Positions 42,875 to 47,942 of a stretch of 47,942 nucleotides of DNA are shown here, piece after piece; position 1 is the first letter of the stretch; each line of letters opens with the position of its first letter. The stretch is from NCBI GenBank assembly GCA_002309335.1, contig DBXH01000012.1:1-47942 (forward strand), read 5' to 3'. A program made the position numbers and the translations under genes. This stretch comes from Bacteroidales bacterium UBA1217 (GTDB taxonomy: Bacteria; Bacteroidota; Bacteroidia; Bacteroidales; P3). A model generated the notes under the pieces. The model did no database searches. It was not told the DNA's origin and was given only the letters and a program-made list of their open reading frames with translations.

Positions 42875-44656
42875 TTACAGCGGTAGTATCTCGCCGAATT
42901 TGCTCCAAAGTGAGTCGGCTTTGTATGCTTCTATCGCCTTTGCAGGCACACGCAGTACGGCTGTGGTGGGCATCCCGTCAAACGATGTCGGCTGTACTTC
43001 GGGAGGAATGGTGGAGCGCACGGTAACTTCCTCAAGCTGCCAACACTCGCTGAAGGCGTGGTTGCCGATATAGCGGAGCGCAGGACCAAAATCTATGCGG
43101 CGAATGTTGTGACTGTAGGAGAATGCGTAGTTTGAGATGATCTCAGTGGTGGCGGGAAAACGTAGCGAGTGGACGCCAGTTGTGTAGAAAGCGCCGTGTT
43201 CTATGGTGCGCAGCGTTTGTGGAAAGCGAATGCTGTCGAGGTTGGTACAGAGGCTGAATGTGTTGAAAGGAATTGTCTCTATCCCGTCGGAGAAGACGAC
43301 AGTGTTCAGGCTGTCGGCTTTGCGGAAAAGGCATTCGGGTATCTTGCGCACATTGGGTGTCATTACGACTGTACGCAACGAGCCGCAACGGTAAAAGAAG
43401 TAGTATTCAACGTTTCTCGTATTATATTCGCACGAATCGGCTTGCCAGACAACGGTAGAGAGGCGGAAGCAGTCGTTGAATGCATCGGGACCGATGTAGG
43501 TGAGCGAGCTCGGAATGACGAGGGTGTCGGCTATACCTGTACAGGCCTCGAAAGCCCCTTGGTGGATTTTTTCGAGCGATTCGGGAAGTGTGATACCGGT
43601 GATGTCGAACTGGTTGGCGAATGCGCGTTCGTCGATCTCGGTGATTCTATATCGGAGACCGTGCAATCTGATGGTTTCAGGGATAACTATGTTGCCGTGT
43701 AGTTTTGGGGCATCGGCAGAGAAAGGGTCGTAGAGCGTCTTCGGAAAGACAATGGAGGCACGACGATGAGGAAAGTTCTCAAGGACGCGATAGTAGAGCG
43801 TCTGGCCGCTATCGAGTTGTGTGCTGCGTATTCGCTGCGAAGGTATTATGAGGTAAGTCGTAAGAAGTGCTATAGTCAGCAAGAGAAGCACCCACAGCCA
43901 CCAGAGGCTGCGGAGGTTGCGACGGAAATCCTCAACCGTCTGTGGGCGGCTGTCGGGATTGGTGTGCAGCGCTTTTCGCACAGCTCTCTTATAGTGATGC
44001 GGGACAATCATCTTGGTCAGCAGCCCCAGAGCATAGATGTCGGCACGCTGGTCGGCGGTGTCGCCATTGATTTGTTCGGGAGCAGCAAACCCCTTAGTGC
44101 CTGCCGCCTGTTTGAAGGCTGCATATTGAGGCCCGTCGCTCAGCCCGAAATCAATCAGCTTTAGACGGTTGTCTTTGGTGACGAGTATATTCGACGGCTT
44201 TAGGTCGTGGTGATACACATTGTGTGAATGGCAGTGACTTACCGCATCCAACAACTGGTTCAGAATACTCTTGCGTTCGCCAATCGACGGCTTGCGTTGC
44301 AGCCAGCGGTCGAGGGTCTCGCCCTCAATATACTCCATCACGATGCATTTTCCCGTAACAGCGTCGTCCTCAAGGCTTTCGATGCGCACCACATTGGGAT
44401 GGTCGAACTGCACACCGACAGAATATTCTTTGTATAGCCATTCCTCATAGATGGCATTGCCCCAGAGCTCCTTGTTCAGACCTTTAAGAACATACCAGCG
44501 ACCATATCGTCTGGCTTTGTACAAGGTGTGGTAGTCGCGCTTGGCAGTCAGAGTGTAGTTCGAGAAAAACGAATCAATCGAACCTGTGGCTCCAGAAACG
44601 GTTCCTGACGGCAAATCGGAAGTGTTGTTGGTGCTGTATGTTGCTGAGTCTTGCAT
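42875..44656 (-). CDS. Receptor-like Ser/Thr protein kinase with extracytoplasmic leucine-rich repeats
   Basis: The 593-residue protein has a cytosolic eukaryotic-type kinase domain at about residues 34-250: Lys58 in YVLKGL, catalytic loop HHDLKPSN (Asp151, Asn156), DFG at 169-171 and AAPEQ at 191-195. The usual HRD Arg is His, so it is a non-RD kinase, and the glycine loop is degenerate. One membrane helix lies at 252-272 (WWLWVLLLLTIALLTTYLII). The outside part (about 330-580) consists of BspA-type LRR_5 units such as ITLPESLEKIHQGAFEACTG. It is divergent from the regulator-like gene. It probably senses an envelope signal; its partners are unknown. Confidence 0.88.
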   Translation of the reverse strand: MQDSATYSTNNTSDLPSGTVSGATGSIDSFFSNYTLTAKRDYHTLYKARRYGRWYVLKGLNKELWGNAIYEEWLYKEYSVGVQFDHPNVVRIESLEDDAVTGKCIVMEYIEGETLDRWLQRKPSIGERKSILNQLLDAVSHCHSHNVYHHDLKPSNILVTKDNRLKLIDFGLSDGPQYAAFKQAAGTKGFAAPEQINGDTADQRADIYALGLLTKMIVPHHYKRAVRKALHTNPDSRPQTVEDFRRNLRSLWWLWVLLLLTIALLTTYLIIPSQRIRSTQLDSGQTLYYRVLENFPHRRASIVFPKTLYDPFSADAPKLHGNIVIPETIRLHGLRYRITEIDERAFANQFDITGITLPESLEKIHQGAFEACTGIADTLVIPSSLTYIGPDAFNDCFRLSTVVWQADSCEYNTRNVEYYFFYRCGSLRTVVMTPNVRKIPECLFRKADSLNTVVFSDGIETIPFNTFSLCTNLDSIRFPQTLRTIEHGAFYTTGVHSLRFPATTEIISNYAFSYSHNIRRIDFGPALRYIGNHAFSECWQLEEVTVRSTIPPEVQPTSFDGMPTTAVLRVPAKAIEAYKADSLWSKFGEILPL

Positions 44657-44674
44657 TATTATTAGTAAAATAAG

Positions 44675-44709
44675 TCTCTTTGGCCAAGAGATTCACTTTT
44701 GCAAAAGTA
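44675..44709 (-). promoter_or_regulatory. Promoter -7 box and inverted repeat of the kinase gene
   Basis: TACTTTTG on the minus strand (44702-44709) is a perfect -7 box about 45 bp from the ATG. Downstream of it, over the expected transcript start, TCTCTT and AAGAGA flank TGGCC (44675-44691), a possible operator. Confidence 0.55.
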
Positions 44710-44743
44710 CACAAAAAAGTCTGATTTGGCTGAAGTTTGTGGT

Positions 44744-44793
44744 AAATGGACCAAAATGGTTGTGTATTGTCTCGGAATTTCTTCGTACTTTTG
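44744..44793 (+). promoter_or_regulatory. Promoter of the regulator-like gene with shared ACCAAAATGGTT element
   Basis: The element (44744-44764, core ACCAAAATGGTT) is followed after 21 bp by TACTTTTG (44786-44793). It matches 19 of 21 bases with the element at 45507-45527. It covers the -33 region. Confidence 0.65.
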
Positions 44794-44803
44794 CAAATTA
44801 TTT

Positions 44804-45382
44804 ATGGATACCAGCAGTCAAATAGAAACACTCAAACGTCTCGTTTGTGAAGCCGCAGGGTGTGAAGCACAATCGCCTGCAGACTTCTATAACCTCACAG
44901 CCTTCATCGAGGGCCGCACACGCGAGATCATCGGCCTTAGTACTGTCAAGCGCCTATGGCAGTATAAAGGCCTTGCAACCAAACCCCGTCAGGCAACCTT
45001 GAATGTTCTTGCACAGTCGATAGGGTACAGCAGTTTCGATGATTTTTGCACCCATTACGGTTCCTGTTCGCCTTCGAGTGACATTGTTCTTGGGCAGAAT
45101 CTCAAGGCAACCGACCTTTTCCCGAGTGAACAGGTGATGCTGCGGTGGAATCCAGGACGGGAGATTATTGTTGAATACTTGGGCAACAGCACATTCCGTG
45201 TAATCAAGAGCGATAAGAGCAAACTCTCGGTCGACGATACTTTCCAGGCTGCTTTCTTTGCAATAGGCCATTCATCGATGTTGGCCAATGTCATTCACGG
45301 CGACAGCTCGTGGCCTTTATATGAGATAGGTCAGGTAAGCGGTTTGACCTTCATTCGTCGCCTGTCGCGTCAAGGCGAATAG
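44804..45382 (+). CDS. Regulator-like protein with a Bacteroidota RLW-Y-PR-TL-LA-GY domain
   Basis: I choose ATG 44804; a longer frame would start upstream of the promoter box. The 192-residue protein has an N-terminal domain (about residues 30-85: REIIGLSTVKRLWQYKGL, KPRQATLNVLAQSIGYSSFDDFC), a pattern that recurs in many Bacteroidota proteins and resembles a helix-turn-helix. The C-terminal part (DLFPSEQVMLRWNPGREIIVEYLGNSTFRVI) is a small beta-rich region. It sits divergent from the kinase gene and upstream of the nuclease operon. Control of both is inferred from the shared promoter element. Confidence 0.72.
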   Translation: MDTSSQIETLKRLVCEAAGCEAQSPADFYNLTAFIEGRTREIIGLSTVKRLWQYKGLATKPRQATLNVLAQSIGYSSFDDFCTHYGSCSPSSDIVLGQNLKATDLFPSEQVMLRWNPGREIIVEYLGNSTFRVIKSDKSKLSVDDTFQAAFFAIGHSSMLANVIHGDSSWPLYEIGQVSGLTFIRRLSRQGE

Positions 45383-45393
45383 TTTTTTTTTTT
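45358..45393 (+). terminator. Terminator overlapping the end of the regulator-like gene
   Basis: TCGCCT (45358-45363) pairs with AGGCGA (45373-45378), followed within 4 nt by eleven T (45383-45393). The short stem makes this moderate evidence. Confidence 0.5.
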
Positions 45394-45506
45394 ACCAGTC
45401 GAATTAGTACTGCCAAAAGTGTTGCGGTAAGTGTTTTTTTTTATTGTATGCAGGAGGAGACTTTTGGGGTTGTTCCTTTTGTGTTGATGTAAATCAGTGT
45501 GTTATG

Positions 45507-45555
45507 AAATGAACCAAAATGGTTTTGGTTAGTTGGTGCAAAAAATGGAAATTTG
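45507..45555 (+). promoter_or_regulatory. Promoter of the nuclease/OmpA/TerB operon with shared element
   Basis: The element (45507-45527) contains the inverted repeat AACCAAAA-TGG-TTTTGGTT at 45512-45530. TTTG (45524-45527) is followed after 20 bp by GAAATTTG (45548-45555), one base off TAnnTTTG. The layout is the same as at 44744-44793. Confidence 0.62.
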
Positions 45556-45584
45556 CAATGCTAAAAAGTATAATTTTTACGACT

Positions 45585-46238
45585 ATGGTGGAACTGGCCA
45601 AATCAGACATAACCCGGTATTTGAGTCGTGAAAACGGGGAACTGCTGTTCAACGAGCGCGACTTGCAGATGCATCTGGCTCAGCATTTGATTGGTACGGG
45701 ACATTATGACGATGTTGACGTTGAATATTATGTTCCTTTTGAAGAGTTGGATAACTATATTTGGCAGAATGAGTTGAAGCTGGATATTTTGCTGCGCAAG
45801 GGGTCGGAGTTCCTGCCAGTAGAGTTGAAATACAAGACTAAAAGGCACGTAAAGCAGCTGATGCGCTTTGGAGAATATCTTGACCGTCAGGTGAATGTGC
45901 TGAAGGATCAGGGCGCCCAGGATTTGGGTATGTATGACTTTTGGAAAGATGTGCGCCGTGTGGAGTTGGTGCGCAGGCGTTTTGCCGCCGTGATGAACGG
46001 TTTGGCGGTGTTTGTCACGAACGACAAGCAGTATCTCAACCCTTGCCGTGAGACATCGAACAACTACCATTTCTGTATGTCGGAAGGTATTCACGACACA
46101 AACAGGCATTGGCAGAACCCCGACAGCAGTTGTGCCAGGAGCCATCCAGACTTTGAACTTGAAAGAGATTATTTTGTCCACTGGGAAGGCAACATCTATG
46201 AGGGTGTTGAATTCCATTATTGTATTGTTGAAATATAA
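45585..46238 (+). CDS. PD-(D/E)XK nuclease-like protein
   Basis: The start is ATG 45585 (MVELAKSDITRYLSRENG), downstream of the promoter; longer frames run through the -7 box. The 217-residue protein has a restriction-endonuclease-like core: ELKLDILL (Asp67) followed after 12 residues by ExK in VELKYKTKRH (Glu80, Lys82). That is the PD-(D/E)XK spacing. The rest is unrecognised. The gene starts an operon with an OmpA-type protein 18 nt downstream. DNA cleavage is predicted from the motif only. Confidence 0.72.
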   Translation: MVELAKSDITRYLSRENGELLFNERDLQMHLAQHLIGTGHYDDVDVEYYVPFEELDNYIWQNELKLDILLRKGSEFLPVELKYKTKRHVKQLMRFGEYLDRQVNVLKDQGAQDLGMYDFWKDVRRVELVRRRFAAVMNGLAVFVTNDKQYLNPCRETSNNYHFCMSEGIHDTNRHWQNPDSSCARSHPDFELERDYFVHWEGNIYEGVEFHYCIVEI

Positions 46239-46256
46239 ACTCTTAAATATTAGAAT

Positions 46257-47177
46257 ATGGCAAATAAAGTACGCGTTTATGGAAAAGCGCAAAACCGCAC
46301 GGCATTGGGCATTATGCACGCCTATATGGTGATGTATCCCCACGCCACAATGGAAGACCTGCAGAAGGCATTCCCCAATGAGTTGAACCCTGACAGCGGA
46401 GTGAAGATAAACTTTGTCAAGGCTGGCGAAAAGGGTACAGAGGCCAACTGGGACGGTTTCTTCCAGAAAGAGGATGAACTCCTTACGATGGGCGACGGCC
46501 AGCAGGTGGCTGTAGTCAAGATGTGGACAAAGCCGAGTTTCGAACGTCTGGTTGCCCACGCAGCACAATATGGCATTGAGATTGCCCAGTTTGAGGCTGC
46601 CGACAAGGGTATCGGTCAGAAGGGCTCGTTCCGTCTGGAGTACCTCAACGGCTATGTGCCTCCTGCACCTGTGGCTTCCAAAAAAGGAATTCCGTGGTGG
46701 GTATGGGCTATCATTGCAGCGGTGGTGATAGGACTTATCATCGCCTTGCTCTGCCGTCCGAAAGGCGAGAAAGAGGTTGTAGTTACCGATACTGTGGTTA
46801 AGACCGTTGTAGACACAGTATACGTCCAACAGTTGGAGCAGATTGAGGAGAATTTCAATGCCGCCCAGTTCCAACAGGGAAAAGCAGACCTGAGTGAGGA
46901 TGCCAAGTTCGTGTTGCACGACTTGGCAAAGTTGATGAACGCCTATCCTGAACTTAAACTTCGCATAGAAGGCCATACCAGTGCTGAGGGTGATGCCGCA
47001 AAGAATCAGAGCCTTAGTGAAGCACGAGCACAGGCAGCGGTATCTTTCCTTGTGGAGCACGAGGGTGTTGACGCAGGTCGTCTTGAGGCTGCAGGTTTTG
47101 GCAGCAGCAGGCTTAAGAACGCCGATGACCCGATGGCTTCGGAGAACCGTCGTACAGAGTTTGAAATTATTAAGTAA
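46257..47177 (+). CDS. Inner-membrane-anchored OmpA-domain protein with cytosolic N-terminal domain
   Basis: The 306-residue protein has no signal peptide. Residues 1-135 are a cytosolic domain (NRTALGIMHAYMVMYPHATMEDLQKAFPNEL ... FFQKEDELLTM ... FERLVAHAAQYGIEI), reminiscent of small domains seen near restriction systems. One membrane helix follows at 145-166 (GIPWWVWAIIAAVVIGLIIALLC). Residues 195-306 form an OmpA-like peptidoglycan-binding domain (FNAAQFQQGKADLSEDAKFVLHDLAKLM, LRIEGHTSAEGD, LSEARAQAAVSFLV). So it links the cytoplasm to the cell wall. It is co-transcribed with the nuclease-like and TerB-like genes. Confidence 0.88.
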   Translation: MANKVRVYGKAQNRTALGIMHAYMVMYPHATMEDLQKAFPNELNPDSGVKINFVKAGEKGTEANWDGFFQKEDELLTMGDGQQVAVVKMWTKPSFERLVAHAAQYGIEIAQFEAADKGIGQKGSFRLEYLNGYVPPAPVASKKGIPWWVWAIIAAVVIGLIIALLCRPKGEKEVVVTDTVVKTVVDTVYVQQLEQIEENFNAAQFQQGKADLSEDAKFVLHDLAKLMNAYPELKLRIEGHTSAEGDAAKNQSLSEARAQAAVSFLVEHEGVDAGRLEAAGFGSSRLKNADDPMASENRRTEFEIIK

Positions 47178-47195
47178 TAACATAATATCAATAAA

Positions 47196-47600
47196 ATGAA
47201 GACTGACATTAAAATTCTCTCGTCATTCCTCGCTGCTGCTGTATGGGCTGATGGCGAATATGACGAGTTTGAGAAAGACTTTATTGGCGACCTGGCTGAA
47301 GAGTTGGAGTTGCCGCAGTTGAAAGATGCTCTTGACAAGGAAATCAAGGCCACCGAGAAGATGACTGAAGAAAAGCTTGCCGATTATCTTGAGGCTGCTG
47401 CCAAGAATGTGGCCAAAGGCGAGGCTGAAGGCATCCTGATGCTCTGCCTGCAACTTATGTGTGCAGATGCCTATCTTGCACAAGACGAGGTTGACAATTT
47501 CTTCGCCTTTGCCGATATTCTCGGTGTGGACGATGAGGCAGCACAAACCATCCTTGACGAGTTTGTCGACGAGGAGGAAGATTTAATTATTGAGCAATAA
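47196..47600 (+). CDS. TerB-like protein
   Basis: The 134-residue acidic, mostly helical protein has the TerB pattern: LSSFLAAAVWADGEYDEFEKDFIGDLAEEL at the start and LMCADAYLAQDEVDNFFAFADILGVDDEAA later, two acidic helical hairpins that can bind metal. TerB relatives take part in tellurite and stress-response systems with membrane partners. It lies 18 nt after the OmpA-type gene, in the same operon. The exact role is inferred. Confidence 0.75.
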   Translation: MKTDIKILSSFLAAAVWADGEYDEFEKDFIGDLAEELELPQLKDALDKEIKATEKMTEEKLADYLEAAAKNVAKGEAEGILMLCLQLMCADAYLAQDEVDNFFAFADILGVDDEAAQTILDEFVDEEEDLIIEQ

Positions 47601-47619
47601 CCGTAAAACATTACAGATT

Positions 47620-47889
47620 ATGGCAATACAAAAAACTGCATCTGGCAAGGTAGACAAACGTACCAAAGAATACAAAGAGATGGTGGAGCGTGCAAAGAAA
47701 GCACGCGAGGCACAGAAGAAGGCTGCCAAGAAACCTGTTGTAAAGAAAAGCACTTCGACCGCTAAGCGCCGCGCCGATGGCAAACTTGACCAGCGAACTA
47801 AGGAGGGCAAGGAAGCCGCTGCACGTATGGCAAAGGCTCGCAAAGCTCAGAAGAGCTTGAAAAATAGGATTAAGAGATTGTTTAAATAA
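47620..47889 (+). CDS. Lysine-rich histone H1-like protein with duplicated unit
   Basis: I choose ATG 47620 (MAIQKTASGKVDKRTKEYKE), which lies 19 nt after the TerB-like stop. The 89-residue, very basic protein consists of two copies of one unit: ASGKVDKRTKEYKEMVERAKKA and ADGKLDQRTKEGKEAAARMAKA, joined by a KKAAKKPVVKKS linker. It should bind nucleic acid or acidic protein such as the TerB-like neighbour. No known family recognised. Confidence 0.75.
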   Translation: MAIQKTASGKVDKRTKEYKEMVERAKKAREAQKKAAKKPVVKKSTSTAKRRADGKLDQRTKEGKEAAARMAKARKAQKSLKNRIKRLFK

Positions 47890-47924
47890 ATCCATTTCAA
47901 TAACCAATTTAAAACGTTTTAATT

Positions 47925-47942
47925 ATGGAAATTAAAGTTGAT
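47925..47942 (+). CDS. Start of a further gene, cut by the window edge
   Basis: ATG 47925 opens a frame (MEIKVD) 35 nt after the previous stop, with an AT-rich leader like those of other genes in this operon. Only six codons are visible, so no product can be named. Confidence 0.45.

Noticed and set aside
44699..44803. Upstream start for the regulator-like protein
   Set aside because: It would lie upstream of the TACTTTTG box and overlap the divergent kinase promoter.
45603..47183. 526-codon minus-strand frame over the nuclease/OmpA genes
   Set aside because: It covers several well-supported plus-strand genes and reads as a Cys/His-rich low-information translation without any domain.

Overview
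This window looks like chromosomal DNA of a member of the order Bacteroidales. The evidence is a type IX secretion C-terminal sorting domain, CarboxypepD-regulatory/TonB-type outer-membrane proteins, a glycine-lipid (GlsA/GlsB-like) acyltransferase pair, the rpmG-DUF4295-ftsY-rimO and purH-mreB neighbourhoods, and promoters of the Bacteroidota form TTTG-N19/20-TAnnTTTG in front of several genes. I cannot name a genus. I see no tRNA, rRNA, CRISPR array, transposase or integrase.

Layout. 1-4.3 kb (minus strand): partial Na+/glutamate-type symporter, a 690-residue EF-hand-like membrane protein of unknown role, and a YitT transporter-like protein. 4.4-6.3 kb: a secreted T9SS-sorted repeat protein. 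6.4-10.0 kb (minus): housekeeping genes rpmF, yceD-like, rimO, ftsY, DUF4295 and rpmG. 10.4-15.3 kb (plus): hsp20 behind twin palindromes, glsA-glsB-engB, and a PBP4-type carboxypeptidase. 15.3-17.2 kb: an AT-rich insert with a lipoprotein and a GIY-YIG protein flanked by three repeats on each side. It sits directly after mreB, where mreC would be expected. 17.2-22.1 kb (minus): mreB, purH, a lipidated flavodoxin and pfkA. 22.3-23.5 kb: an iron alcohol dehydrogenase. 23.6-27.3 kb: a tightly coupled operon of two paralogous lipoproteins around a membrane protein with a cytosolic TIR/deoxyribosyltransferase-like domain. 27.4-31.3 kb: an MBL/beta-CASP protein, a CstA-type transporter and a secreted YD-like repeat protein. 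31.4-35.6 kb: a CoiA-like nuclease, two flavin oxidoreductase-type proteins, and a decaying stretch with YdeI, unknown and GNAT fragments. 35.6-42.8 kb: a CarboxypepD-domain protein facing a GntR-controlled ABC/YbjQ/outer-membrane-barrel operon. 42.9 kb to the end: a receptor-like Ser/Thr kinase with leucine-rich repeats, divergent from a regulator-like gene, followed by an operon of a PD-(D/E)XK-like protein, an OmpA-type protein, a TerB-like protein, a lysine-rich protein and a further gene cut by the window edge.

The two best candidates for undescribed systems are the kinase/nuclease/OmpA/TerB cluster and the lipoprotein/TIR-like/lipoprotein operon. In the first, the regulator gene and the nuclease operon share an almost identical 21-bp promoter element containing ACCAAAATGGTT, at matching distance from the -7 box, which argues for one regulon. 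A second theme is intergenic DNA: unrelated consensus sequences are arranged in tandem arrays with an 11-bp period at four places, and a roughly 100-bp hairpin element occurs twice in the ABC locus.
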